Shown: positions 37,421 through 44,772, counted from the stretch's first letter. The stretch is 64,000 nucleotides of DNA from Acidithiobacillus acidisediminis (GCF_023277115.1 NZ_JALQCS010000001.1:1110001-1174000); one strand, 5' to 3'. Numbers and translations are program-made. The notes: generated by a model not told the origin, from the letters alone.

Positions 37421-38310
37421 CGCGGCTGCCAAGCAAGCTCTTCCTTTGCCCGGCTGCAGTCCACCAGCAAAGGGTATTCGAGGCCAAGAAGCCAGCCAGG
37501 GTCACCCAATCGCCGGGTGAAGGGACGCAGGCGCTGGTGTAGCCAATGGATTTGCCGCGGGCTAATCGGGAGTTGTCTTCGGCGCGGAATCTGTGACCAG
37601 GGTATGGGGTCATCCGCAGCAATATTGAAGCTGCCAGTGGCGCGCTTCTCCCAAGCTGTCAGTATCGCCGTGGCTGCATCGTCCTCGTGCAGACATTGGA
37701 TCAGCAGATCGGGATCGCGCAACCGCAGTCCCCAGGGGGCGCAGGCAATGGCATTGACCAAAGGTTGGGCTTGTGACCCGACAATGGCGTGTAGCCGTAA
37801 TCGGCTCAGATGCATCCTTGGGTTAGCCGTCGCAAATTGCTGCATCAGCCGTTCCACTGCCGCCTTGTCTTCGGCGTAGGCAAAGCCTGGCGGAGGACGC
37901 AGCGGTTGCTCCTCTCGGATCACCCTTGGATTGTCTGGCCAGGCCCCATACGCGGCAACGCTGCTGCTATAGACAAAGGTCTTGACCTGAGCGTGCGCGG
38001 CCGCAACCAGGAGACGTTGCGTACCGTGGCGATTGATCGCCGCCATCTCCTGGCGCCAGCGTCTTTCTGGACCCAATCGTGGGCTGAGTACGACAAAGGC
38101 AAGGTGAATGACGCTGTCGACACCGGCCAGTAACTCGCCCCAATTGCAGTCCCGTAGATCGCCCTGTCGCCAATGCAGACGTGGATGTTGCGTGGTGCCG
38201 GTCACGCGATCGAAGGCAAGGACCTCTGGTGCCGATGGATGGGCGAGGAGTTTGGGCAGCACAACGCTGGCAGTATGCCCGGCAGCGCCCGTGAGCAAGA
38301 CGCGGCTCAT
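37369..38310 (-). CDS. NAD(P)-dependent epimerase/dehydratase-family protein
   Basis: 313 residues of the extended short-chain dehydrogenase type. The N-terminal LLTGAAGHTASVVL glycine motif binds NAD(P). VDSVIHLAFV, the catalytic serine region YSSSVAAYG, and a later YAEDKAAVE tyrosine-lysine pair complete the active site. The reaction is unknown; sugar-nucleotide epimerases and steroid-type dehydrogenases share this fold. The ATG at 38310 overlaps the stop codon of the upstream flavin oxidoreductase gene (ATGA). Its C-terminal codons overlap the end of the uracil-DNA glycosylase gene on the other strand. Confidence 0.88.
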   Translation of the reverse strand: MSRVLLTGAAGHTASVVLPKLLAHPSAPEVLAFDRVTGTTQHPRLHWRQGDLRDCNWGELLAGVDSVIHLAFVVLSPRLGPERRWRQEMAAINRHGTQRLLVAAAHAQVKTFVYSSSVAAYGAWPDNPRVIREEQPLRPPPGFAYAEDKAAVERLMQQFATANPRMHLSRLRLHAIVGSQAQPLVNAIACAPWGLRLRDPDLLIQCLHEDDAATAILTAWEKRATGSFNIAADDPIPWSQIPRRRQLPISPRQIHWLHQRLRPFTRRLGDPGWLLGLEYPLLVDCSRAKEELAWQPRYSVAEALASLPCGKSA

Positions 38311-39392
38311 GCTGCGTCGGCGCGATGCTCTGCCAAGCTGGGCAAGACCTCCTCGGCCAAGAGTTGTAGCGAACGCCGGGTGACGACAGAGGAAACCATA
38401 CCCGCGCCTACTGCCAAGAGGAGACGATCCACCCCGGCGCGGGCATAGCGCGCCAGGCCTTTGCGGCATTGCTCTGGGTTGCCGACCACCACCATGCCCA
38501 TGCTCTCCAGGAGGCGCAGACTGAGTCCGCGGCGCAGCAAGGGCTCAAGAAAAGCGAGGCGATGGTAGTATTCGTAGCTTTCACGAAGTTGCGCCAGTAC
38601 CGGTCGGGTCTGGTCCAGCAGGCGCTGGTAGTACCAGGTGAATCCCTCGGCCAGATGACGGGCCTCGGCGGCATCTTCCAGGCAGAGGCAGCCAATGGTC
38701 ATGGCGAAACGCGGATTGAAGCTCGAGCTCTGGGCCTGTGGGCTTTCCCGAACAGCGCGCCGATAGGCCTTCAGATCCTGTTTGATCAGGAACCAGGGTT
38801 TGAAGGGCCCGCTCAAGACGCCAATACCTTCTTGCGCGGCCCAGCGAAAGGTTTGTGGGCTGACTGCAGCAACCCAGAGCGGCGGGTGTGGTCGTTGCAC
38901 GGGTTTGGGCAGGATGTCGATGTCATCGAGCTGGTAGAGGGTACCTTGATGCTGGACGGGCCCCGACCCGGCAGCGCGCAAAATCGCCAATCCCTCCTGC
39001 AGATGCAGACGACTGTCGGCCATCTCGGCGCCGAAGATCTGGTATTCCCGTGGTGAAAAACCGCGACCGATGCCCACGTCCAGGCGGCCATTGCTTAGCA
39101 GGTCCAGCACGGCAACGCGCTCGGCAACCCGCACCGCATGGTTATAAGGGAGAGCGATCACTGCGTGGCCGAGGCGCAGGCGCTGAGTGCGCTGGCTGGC
39201 TGCGGCAAGAAACAGTTCCGGTGCACTGGAATGGGAGTATTCCCGCATGAAATGATGTTCCACCAGCCAGGCACCATGAAAGCCGAGCTCGTCCGCCAGA
39301 GCGAGTTCATCCAGGGTTTCGTGGTATACTTGCGCCTCGCTACGAGGAAGGTGGGCGGGTACCGCCAATTCGTAGAAGAGATCCACCTGCAT
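38307..39392 (-). CDS. LLM-class (luciferase-like) flavin-dependent oxidoreductase
   Basis: 361 residues. A bacterial-luciferase-type barrel starts MQVDLFYELAVP. It contains GFHGAWLVEHHFM, RLRLGHAVIALPYNHAVRVAE, GRLDVGIGRGF and PHPPLWVAAVSP, all typical of this family. It probably uses FMN or F420-like flavin to oxidise an unknown organic or sulfur compound. The ATG at 39392 is taken because family homology starts there; the open frame to 39431 overlaps the divergent gene. It is coupled to the epimerase gene by a 4-base overlap. Confidence 0.88.
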   Translation of the reverse strand: MQVDLFYELAVPAHLPRSEAQVYHETLDELALADELGFHGAWLVEHHFMREYSHSSAPELFLAAASQRTQRLRLGHAVIALPYNHAVRVAERVAVLDLLSNGRLDVGIGRGFSPREYQIFGAEMADSRLHLQEGLAILRAAGSGPVQHQGTLYQLDDIDILPKPVQRPHPPLWVAAVSPQTFRWAAQEGIGVLSGPFKPWFLIKQDLKAYRRAVRESPQAQSSSFNPRFAMTIGCLCLEDAAEARHLAEGFTWYYQRLLDQTRPVLAQLRESYEYYHRLAFLEPLLRRGLSLRLLESMGMVVVGNPEQCRKGLARYARAGVDRLLLAVGAGMVSSVVTRRSLQLLAEEVLPSLAEHRADAA

Positions 39393-39407
39393 GATTCGGG
39401 AGACTCC

Positions 39408-39650
39408 ATGTCTGCACACACGCCACGGCAAATTGTCGAGCGCCTGGAAATTGCCATCCTAACATCAGAGCAGATGCGCCTGCACTGGGTCGATGAGCGG
39501 GATCAAACCCACTACATGAGTGTTGTCTTGCCCCTGAGCTTTGAAGAAGGCGAGCACGCCGACTTCCTGCACTGCCGAGTGCTGGAGGATAACGTAGAGC
39601 TGCGCGTGCGCGTAGATCTCATCCAGAATCTTCCGACACCCGTCAAGTAA
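39408..39650 (+). CDS. Small hypothetical protein
   Basis: 80 residues, acidic, beta-rich by eye (QMRLHWVDERDQTHYMSVVLP, then a C-terminal ELRVRVDLIQNL). It vaguely resembles the small barrel of Rof-type proteins, but I cannot assign it. The ATG at 39408 has GGGAG at 39398-39402. Only 15 bases separate it from the start codon of the divergent flavin oxidoreductase gene, so the promoters of both genes must lie inside each other's coding regions. Confidence 0.65.
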   Translation: MSAHTPRQIVERLEIAILTSEQMRLHWVDERDQTHYMSVVLPLSFEEGEHADFLHCRVLEDNVELRVRVDLIQNLPTPVK

Positions 39651-39664
39651 AGTCTTTCGTGCTC

Positions 39665-40246
39665 TCACACGAAATCTGTACTTCCTTCGTCTTCTTCCCA
39701 CTCCGGTCCGCGCAAAAGGACCTGACGATAGTGACGCAGTTCCGCAAGCGATTCACGAATATCACTCAAAGCTTCGTGGCGTTCTGATTTCTGGAATCGT
39801 GCAAGCTTGGGATACCAGCGCGCACTCAGTTCCTTCAAGGTTGAGACATCGATCAGCCGATAGTGGAAAAATCGCTCCAAGCGCGGCATGTGCTGCGCGA
39901 GAAAGCGACGATCCTGGCAGACACTGTTACCACACAGGGGGGAAGTTCCGGGTGTGACGTGGGCCTGAAGGAAATCTAAGGTTTGGGTTTCCACGGCGGC
40001 AAGATCCAGGCGACTGGCGCGGACACGCTCGATCAATCCAGAGGCCCCATGGGTGCGCTGATTCCAGTCATCCATCGCGCGTAGCACGGTTTCGTCATGG
40101 TGTACTGCTAGGACTGGACCTTCACAGATAACCCGTAAGTCGTTATCGGTAACGATACTCGCAATTTCGAGGATGTGATCCTGTTGGGGGTGGAGACCCG
40201 TCATCTCGAGGTCAATCCAGACTAAGCGTTGACTCTTGGGATCCAT
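39665..40246 (-). CDS. orn: Oligoribonuclease
   Basis: 193 residues. DEDDh exonuclease motifs are all visible: WIDLEMTGL (Exo I, Asp and Glu), [11 protein letters not shown] (Exo II), and the [12 protein letters not shown] Exo III histidine and aspartate. It degrades 2- to 5-mer RNA and the linear dinucleotide pGpG from cyclic di-GMP breakdown. A GAGGAG ribosome site precedes the ATG. The tandem terminators just upstream (40296-40741) would stop RNAs coming from the repeat region before they reach orn. Confidence 0.96.
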   Translation of the reverse strand: MDPKSQRLVWIDLEMTGLHPQQDHILEIASIVTDNDLRVICEGPVLAVHHDETVLRAMDDWNQRTHGASGLIERVRASRLDLAAVETQTLDFLQAHVTPGTSPLCGNSVCQDRRFLAQHMPRLERFFHYRLIDVSTLKELSARWYPKLARFQKSERHEALSDIRESLAELRHYRQVLLRGPEWEEDEGSTDFV

Positions 40247-40295
40247 CAGCTCTCCTCATTGGCGATGCTATATGGTAGCATGAGGATGCGCGGAC

Positions 40296-40320
40296 AAAAA
40301 AAGACGGGCGAGTGCCCGTC
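40296..40320 (-). terminator. Intrinsic terminator of small RNA C
   Basis: On the minus strand a 7-base stem GACGGGC / GCCCGTC with a 4-base loop is followed by seven T residues, 50 bases before the orn start codon. Confidence 0.9.
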
Positions 40321-40432
40321 TAATAGCCGCAAAACAACCGCTACAAACTTTTTGGCTTGCAGGTCTGTGCCTGTTTGCCGTGATTCTTACGCTCCGTCAT
40401 CATCGTGAGGCTTGGGTAGATCGCCTTCCTTG
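40296..40432 (-). ncRNA. Candidate small RNA C
   Basis: A predicted minus-strand RNA of about 137 bases, from about 10 bases downstream of the site expected from the direct repeats (40451-40472) to the terminator. It contains a CAGG/CCTG hairpin and a conserved 3' segment rich in T and G before the terminator. A 20-codon frame (MMTERKNHGKQA start, ending before the terminator) is open in this copy but lacks a ribosome site. The -10 element is poor (CAATCT), so the 5' end is uncertain. Confidence 0.55.
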
Positions 40433-40450
40433 TTGGTTAGATTGCCAGAG

Positions 40451-40472
40451 TAATGTTTCCAGAATATTTCCG
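40451..40472. promoter_or_regulatory. 11-base direct repeats upstream of small RNA C
   Basis: TAATGTTTCCA and GAATATTTCCG in tandem (plus strand), the unit C copy of the same element. Confidence 0.55.
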
Positions 40473-40505
40473 GTTGTAGGGTCCTGGAAACCGGCTAGAG
40501 CCGAC

Positions 40506-40530
40506 AAAAAAAGACGGGCGAATGCCCGTC
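40506..40530 (-). terminator. Intrinsic terminator of small RNA B
   Basis: Same stem as in unit C, with one loop change, followed by seven T residues on the minus strand. Confidence 0.9.
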
Positions 40531-40642
40531 TAATAGCCGCAAAACAACCGCTACAAACTTTTTGGCTTGCAGGTCTAGGCCTGTTTGCCGTGATTCTTAC
40601 GCTCCGTCATCATCGTGAGGCTTGGGTAGATCGCCTTCGTTG
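40506..40642 (-). ncRNA. Candidate small RNA B
   Basis: A paralogue of small RNA C with the same predicted ends and about 137 bases. The short frame of copy C is cut by a TAG after 12 codons here, while the CAGG/CCTG stem is kept and only its loop changes. This favours an RNA rather than a peptide role. The -10 position (CAACCT) is weak and would need an activator. Confidence 0.55.
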
Positions 40643-40660
40643 TTGAGAAGGTTGCCAGAG

Positions 40661-40682
40661 TAATGTTTCCAGAATATTTCCA
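40661..40682. promoter_or_regulatory. 11-base direct repeats upstream of small RNA B
   Basis: TAATGTTTCCA and GAATATTTCCA in tandem (plus strand), matching the repeats at 40819-40840 in period, orientation and core TTTCCA. Confidence 0.55.
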
Positions 40683-40710
40683 TTTGAAGTGTCTTGGATA
40701 CCGGCGTGGA

Positions 40711-40758
40711 GCTGAAAAAAAAAGACGGGTGAAGACCCGTCTAATAGCCGCAAAACAA
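40711..40758. repeat. Partial third copy, unit A (terminator end only)
   Basis: Only the terminator and about 17 bases upstream of it match units B and C. The terminator stem shows a compensatory change (GACGGGT/ACCCGTC against GACGGGC/GCCCGTC), evidence for selection on RNA structure. Confidence 0.85.
40715..40741 (-). terminator. Intrinsic terminator of small RNA A
   Basis: Stem GACGGGT / ACCCGTC with a 4-base loop followed by nine T residues on the minus strand. One stem base pair is swapped relative to units B and C, with pairing kept. Confidence 0.9.
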
Positions 40759-40800
40759 GCAATTGGAGAGGCTGACAAGCATCTGTCGGCGCGTCCACTG
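40715..40800 (-). ncRNA. Candidate small RNA A
   Basis: A predicted RNA of about 86 bases from the promoter at 40807-40840 to the terminator at 40715. The 5' part is unique. It can form an imperfect hairpin (GCCGACA / TTGTCAGC), while the last 44 bases are shared with units B and C. It has the best promoter of the three. Confidence 0.6.
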
Positions 40801-40806
40801 GTCTGG

Positions 40807-40840
40807 ATTCTACAAGACAATTGTTTCAAAATTGTTTCCA
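40807..40840 (-). promoter_or_regulatory. Activator-type promoter of small RNA A
   Basis: On the minus strand TGGAAAC-N4-TTGAAAC is followed after 10 bases by TAGAAT, a good -10 box. This repeats the layout of PhoB/OmpR-class activated promoters: two 7-base half-sites with 11-base period, then 10 bases to the -10. The half-sites start 20 bases upstream of the response regulator ATG on the other strand. Confidence 0.6.
40819..40840. promoter_or_regulatory. 11-base direct repeats before the response regulator gene
   Basis: AATTGTTTCAA and AATTGTTTCCA follow each other without gap (plus strand). Direct repeats with one helical turn are typical OmpR/PhoB-family binding sites. Their place, ending 20 bases before the regulator start codon, suggests autoregulation. 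Confidence 0.6.
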
Positions 40841-40859
40841 GGGCTTCTTGGGGCGGATT

Positions 40860-41552
40860 ATGGCGGTTGTGCTTATCGTTGATGACGATCTGCGATTGGC
40901 GCAGATGTTGAAGGACTTTCTGGAGAAAGAGGGGTTTGCTGTCCAACTGGCCGGTAACGGTGCTGAAATGTGGCGGCAGCTGGCTCACGGTGAGATCGAC
41001 CTCATTGTGCTGGATTGGATGCTTCCGGGCGGCAAGGATGGCATAGCGCTCATCAAAGAACTTCGCGCCAAGAAAGCGCCGCCGGTGTTGATGCTATCGG
41101 CGCGAGGGGATGACGATGATCGCATTGTCGGGCTGGAGAGTGGGGTGGATGATTACCTTCCCAAGCCGTTCAATGCTCGCGAACTGTTGGCTCGCTTACG
41201 GGCGCTCTTGCGTCGCCAGGGGCGGGAGGAGCCAAGCCCCTCTCAGCAATTTGGCCGTTTTCGCCTGGATTTTACCAAGCGACGCTTATTTGCCGATGGT
41301 CAGGAAATGGAGCTCAATCCTGCCGAGATGGAGCTTTTGCTCGTTTTTGCCCAACGACCACGGCGTATCTTGAGTCGTGATACCCTGTTGCAAGTTCTAG
41401 GTGGTGAAGAAGATGGTCGTTTTGATCGCAGTATTGATGTGCGTGTCACCCGTCTGCGCAAGATCATAGAAGATAATCCCAAGCAGCCCCGCTTCCTACT
41501 TACGGAACGCGGGGCGGGGTATCGCTTTGAACCGGATCAGACAGTCCCGTAA
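40860..41552 (+). CDS. OmpR/PhoB-family response regulator (orphan)
   Basis: 230 residues. The receiver domain has VDDDLRLA, the phospho-acceptor in VLDWMLPG (about Asp53) and the KPFNARELLARLRALLRR end, which closely resembles OmpR. The winged-helix DNA-binding domain includes ELNPAEMELLLVF, SRDTLLQVLGG, RSIDVRVTRLRKIIED and RGAGYRF. The ATG at 40860 has GGGGCGG upstream; an earlier TTG at 40821 lies in the operator repeats. No histidine kinase gene is adjacent: the next gene is convergent and overlaps it by 16 bases. Shared 11-base direct repeats tie it to its own promoter region and to three candidate small RNAs. Confidence 0.93.
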   Translation: MAVVLIVDDDLRLAQMLKDFLEKEGFAVQLAGNGAEMWRQLAHGEIDLIVLDWMLPGGKDGIALIKELRAKKAPPVLMLSARGDDDDRIVGLESGVDDYLPKPFNARELLARLRALLRRQGREEPSPSQQFGRFRLDFTKRRLFADGQEMELNPAEMELLLVFAQRPRRILSRDTLLQVLGGEEDGRFDRSIDVRVTRLRKIIEDNPKQPRFLLTERGAGYRFEPDQTVP

Positions 41553-42913
41553 CCCAAGTCTTGGCCAGTGATGCGCTGCGTCCACAGCACCTGACCGCGG
41601 GTATTCTTGCAGGTTACGAGCAGGTCCCGGTCCCGGCCATGCCCCTGAAAATCGAGACTGCAATAGTTTCTTTGTTCTACCAGGGTGCCCGGCACCCGCC
41701 AAGGATTGTGATCGCCTTTGGCGGGGCCGGAGTTGAGGGGGGAACTGGTGATTTCCCACAGAGGGTAATCATGCTTGCCGCTGTAGCGCGGACGTTCCCG
41801 TCGCATGAGTTCACTGATGTGGCGATCCCCTGACAGAAAGAGAACGCCGGGGATGCGGGTATTCTGCAGCCAGTCGAGAAACTCCTGACGCTCTTCAGTA
41901 TAGAGGTTCCATCCTTCGTAGGCGTCATCATCATTGAGCATCTGGCCCCCGGCGGCGATGATCTTGAAGCGCGCATGGGAGTCGAGTAGGGCGTTTTTTA
42001 ACCACGCCATCTGAGCGGGGCCAAACATGACCTTTTGGGCCGACTCTGGGCTGGCGTCGGCACTTCGATACCAGCGATCGTCGAGCAGGAAGAAATCGGC
42101 GTCATACAGGCTGTACTGAGTGAACACGCCGGGTGTGCCGGGCAGGCCGAAACTGGGATTGGGCCAGTAGTGCTGGAACAACTGCCGGGCCGCTGCCTTG
42201 AAAACAAAGCTGCTGTCACTGTCGTTGGGGCCGTAGTCGTGATCGTCCCAGATGGCGATCTGCGCGGTGCTGTTGAGAAAGCCCTGCAAAGGCGCAAAGG
42301 CCCGGTCAGACCAGTAGCGCAGGGCCATCCCGGCGGGGCTATCTAGGTCGCCCTCGCGGAAATACAGATTGTCCCCCAACCAGACCATGAGTGCGGCCTG
42401 CTCAGCAGTCATGGCTTGGTAGATCTCGTAGCCACCGCCGTAGGCCTTACCGGGACGGTCATAGGGTGCGTCGTTGATGTAGGCGCAGGAGCCCGTCAGG
42501 ACTTTGAAGTCCGGGGCGGGTTTGCGCCAGCGCCATAGTTCTGGGGTCCAGACCACTGGTCCGGGTTCCGGAAGGGCTGTGCCGTCCAGCAAGACCTGAG
42601 TGTGATAGCGTGTTCCTGGCTTCAGGTTGTTCAAGCTCAGGGTGGCGGTGAAGAAGTCCTCGGCCAGGGTCTGTACCGGCGTGGTCAGTTGACGTGCGGA
42701 GTCCCCCTCGGCGTAGTAGGCGATCTGTACCTGGGCCGGACCTTGGGTCTGTAGCCAGACCGTACCAGAACGACCCGTCGGATAGCCCATCATGGGGCCG
42801 GCGTGGAGTGACTTGGTCTTGCCTTGGGCCAGCAGGACCTCGGGCCAACTGACCCCGGCCAGACCGCCCAGGAGAGCGGACTGCTGTAGAAATCGGCGAC
42901 GAGTAATGGACAT
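41537..42913 (-). CDS. phoD: Tat-exported PhoD-type alkaline phosphatase/phosphodiesterase
   Basis: 458 residues. A Tat signal (TRRRFLQQSALLGGLAGV) is followed by the fibronectin-like N-terminal PhoD domain (PTGRSGTVWLQTQ). The metallophosphoesterase domain has GSCAYIND, VWLGDNLY, the metal-binding IWDDHDYGPND and LSGDRHISEL. PhoD enzymes release phosphate from monoesters and diesters in the periplasm using iron and calcium. It is the last gene of the receptor-exbB-exbD-tonB operon, which begins with a PHO box at 47117, fitting phosphate-starvation induction. The gene converges on and slightly overlaps the response regulator gene. Confidence 0.92.
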   Translation of the reverse strand: MSITRRRFLQQSALLGGLAGVSWPEVLLAQGKTKSLHAGPMMGYPTGRSGTVWLQTQGPAQVQIAYYAEGDSARQLTTPVQTLAEDFFTATLSLNNLKPGTRYHTQVLLDGTALPEPGPVVWTPELWRWRKPAPDFKVLTGSCAYINDAPYDRPGKAYGGGYEIYQAMTAEQAALMVWLGDNLYFREGDLDSPAGMALRYWSDRAFAPLQGFLNSTAQIAIWDDHDYGPNDSDSSFVFKAAARQLFQHYWPNPSFGLPGTPGVFTQYSLYDADFFLLDDRWYRSADASPESAQKVMFGPAQMAWLKNALLDSHARFKIIAAGGQMLNDDDAYEGWNLYTEERQEFLDWLQNTRIPGVLFLSGDRHISELMRRERPRYSGKHDYPLWEITSSPLNSGPAKGDHNPWRVPGTLVEQRNYCSLDFQGHGRDRDLLVTCKNTRGQVLWTQRITGQDLGYGTV

Positions 42914-42945
42914 GGGTGCTCCCTCTAGTTGTTGATATGTGGGTA

Positions 42946-43674
42946 TTACGAGTCGTGGAGTACGAATGCGACCCAGACTTGCAGGTCGAAACTTTTGCCT
43001 TGCAGGCCCGCCGGTACGGGGGGCAACTTGGCTTGGCGCACGGCGGCGAGGGCCGCAGCATTGAAGTCATCGAGGCTGCCTTTCTGGACGATGCTCACCC
43101 GGGAGACCCGTCCGTCTTGTAAATAAAAGCGCACCAGGACCTTGCCACTCTGTCCCAGCATCCGCGCGGCCTCCGGGAAGTGGACTGCCGCCTGGATGGC
43201 GCCTTTGACTTGAACCAGGTAATCCGCCTTGACCGCAGCACTCACCGGCGGCGGGCTGGGTGGTGGCGTTTCCTTGACCGGAGGTGGTGGTGGGGCTTGT
43301 ACCGGACTGGGCAGGGGGCTCGGCGGTGTCACCGTCTTGATCGGTGCCAGCGTGGGCCGTGGAACCGGGCGCACTATGGGTCTCGAGGTAGGCTTGGGCG
43401 CCACCTGCCGTGGCGGTGTCGGGGTCGGCTTGGGCTTGGGGGGTGCTGGCGGCAAAGGTTTGGGAGGCTCTGGCTGCACCAGCTGTAGGGTCATGGGCGG
43501 CAGCGCCGGTGGCGGAGGCGGAGTGCTCCGGTTGCTCTCCCAGAGCAAGAGGCCAATCAGGGCCGCCTCGGCCACCAGCGCCAGCATCAAGGCAGGTTTC
43601 CCCTTGCTGGGCTGGCGACCATCCTGGATCAGTTGCCCCAAGTCCTGAAGGGGCAGGGGAGGGACGGCGTTCAT
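42946..43674 (-). CDS. tonB: TonB energy-transducing protein
   Basis: 242 residues. One N-terminal transmembrane segment (about 28-45: ALMLALVAEAALIGLLLW) is followed by a long proline-rich periplasm-spanning region (about 50-150, with PPKPLPPAPPKPKPTPTPP). The C-terminal TonB fold (about 160-242) has AARMLGQSGKVLVRFYL and LDDFNAAALAAVRQAKLPP. It carries the proton-motive force to the outer-membrane receptor encoded upstream. It overlaps exbD by 4 bases, and phoD follows after 32 bases. Confidence 0.93.
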   Translation of the reverse strand: MNAVPPLPLQDLGQLIQDGRQPSKGKPALMLALVAEAALIGLLLWESNRSTPPPPPALPPMTLQLVQPEPPKPLPPAPPKPKPTPTPPRQVAPKPTSRPIVRPVPRPTLAPIKTVTPPSPLPSPVQAPPPPPVKETPPPSPPPVSAAVKADYLVQVKGAIQAAVHFPEAARMLGQSGKVLVRFYLQDGRVSRVSIVQKGSLDDFNAAALAAVRQAKLPPVPAGLQGKSFDLQVWVAFVLHDS

Positions 43675-44069
43675 GGTTGGGCTTCTGCTTTGGCAGCCAA
43701 ACCGATGGCCGTGACCCCTGCAGCGCGGCAGGCGTCCATGACCTTGACCAGGGCTTGGATGTCGGCGTTCTTGCTGGCAGCGATGGTGACCTGGGTATTC
43801 GCCGGATCTTGGGCATGCAGTGTTGCCGTGAGGGCGCTGAGGCTGATGGCTTTGCCATCCAGATCTACCTCCCCAGCCCCATGGAGGTTGAGGACGACTT
43901 TGGGCTTGGGCAGGGCCTGGGCGGTGCCGGAGCCTGGCATGTTGGCGGGTAGGCCGCGATCGGGGATCATGTGGATCGTGATCATGATAAAGAAGATCAA
44001 CAGGAACAGCATGATATCGATCATGGGAATGATCTCTACCCGTCCCTTGCGCACTTCCAGATACTGCAT
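43671..44069 (-). CDS. exbD: ExbD/TolR biopolymer transport protein
   Basis: 132 residues. A single N-terminal transmembrane segment contains the proton-translocating aspartate (EIIPMIDIMLFLLIFFIM). A periplasmic domain ends in the ExbD fold (QVTIAASKNADIQALVKVMDACRAAGV). It forms the proton channel with ExbB. It lies 3 bases after exbB and overlaps tonB by 4 bases. Confidence 0.93.
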   Translation of the reverse strand: MQYLEVRKGRVEIIPMIDIMLFLLIFFIMITIHMIPDRGLPANMPGSGTAQALPKPKVVLNLHGAGEVDLDGKAISLSALTATLHAQDPANTQVTIAASKNADIQALVKVMDACRAAGVTAIGLAAKAEAQP

Positions 44070-44072
44070 GGC

Positions 44073-44750
44073 TCAGGCCTCCTGGGCGGCGTGGTAGACC
44101 GGCTTGGCCGAACTAATTTCTAGGGCCTGCTGATGGCTCAGTCCTTCCAGACGATTCACCAGCATGGTCCGTAGGGTTTCCATCTGATGCACCACCAGGC
44201 GCATACGATTGTGCAGACCGTTGAAAGTGACCAGGCCGATGATGGCAATGACCAGACCCGCTGCGGTGGCCAAGAGGGCCTCGGCCACGTTACCGGTGAT
44301 CGCAGTCGGGTTGTTACTGACGTTGTTCAACACCTGGAAGGCATGGAACATGCCGACGATCGTGCCCAGGAGCCCGAGAAGGGGCGCCAAGGTGATGGTG
44401 GTGTCGAGGATCCAGAGGCCACGGTCCAAGGTAGGCACCTGTCGCATGACGACTTCCTGCAGGACTTCCGACAAGCGGCCGCTGTCCTGAATCTGGGGGT
44501 AGCGCAGGGGCACCTCCAGCAACGGTTTGAAGGGGGCGGGGGTGCTCTCGGCCAGGGGGCTCAGGCTGGATGGACGCAGATCCGGCAGACTATCCAAGGC
44601 TTGGGCCGTTTGTTCGCCCAGATGGGTCATGCGGTTCAGGTACAGAAAGCGCTCAAAGCTGACCCAGAGCACAATGAGCAAGAGAATGGGCATGATGAAC
44701 AGGATGCCCCCGGAATGAGCGGCAATTTGGGCGAGTTGGGAAAAATTCAT
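44073..44750 (-). CDS. exbB: ExbB/TolQ/MotA-type proton channel protein
   Basis: 225 residues with three transmembrane segments: one near the N-terminus (about 12-32) and two near 115-135 and 155-178. The family hallmarks are LLGLLGTIVGMFHAFQ and NVAEALLATAAGLVIAIIGLVTFN. With ExbD it powers TonB. A stable UUCG-loop hairpin lies between this gene and the receptor gene upstream. Confidence 0.93.
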   Translation of the reverse strand: MNFSQLAQIAAHSGGILFIMPILLLIVLWVSFERFLYLNRMTHLGEQTAQALDSLPDLRPSSLSPLAESTPAPFKPLLEVPLRYPQIQDSGRLSEVLQEVVMRQVPTLDRGLWILDTTITLAPLLGLLGTIVGMFHAFQVLNNVSNNPTAITGNVAEALLATAAGLVIAIIGLVTFNGLHNRMRLVVHQMETLRTMLVNRLEGLSHQQALEISSAKPVYHAAQEA

Positions 44751-44772
44751 GAGCAGACCTCAAATGTTGGGA

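Larger units (their letters stand above)
40293..40502. repeat. Tandem 210-base repeat, unit C
   Basis: Nearly identical to the next unit (40503-40710) over almost its whole length. The two differ mainly in the segment 40430-40437 and in the last 30 bases. The unit contains a minus-strand terminator at its left end and a pair of 11-base direct repeats near its right end. It lies in the intergenic region between orn and an orphan response regulator gene. Confidence 0.9.
40503..40710. repeat. Tandem 210-base repeat, unit B
   Basis: Second copy, same order of elements as unit C: terminator, conserved core, direct repeats. Differences from unit C fall in the terminator loop (gaat against gagt), in the loop of a CAGG/CCTG hairpin, and near the predicted 5' end. 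Confidence 0.9.

Noticed and set aside
40380-40646. 88-codon plus-strand frame across the repeat units
   Set aside because: The repeated peptide simply reflects the DNA repeat; no ribosome site, and it runs through the terminator hairpin.
40451-40682. Second PHO box in the small-RNA units
   Set aside because: The period is PhoB-like but the half-site TGGAAAC differs from CTGTCAT; it more likely belongs to the adjacent orphan regulator.
40293-40758. CRISPR array
   Set aside because: Repeat units are about 210 bases with internal conservation and no regular short repeats with unique spacers; no cas genes are near.
40575-40988. 137-codon minus-strand frame across repeat unit B and the regulator start
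   Set aside because: It would read through an intrinsic terminator and into regulator coding sequence; best explained as an open shadow of the small-RNA region.
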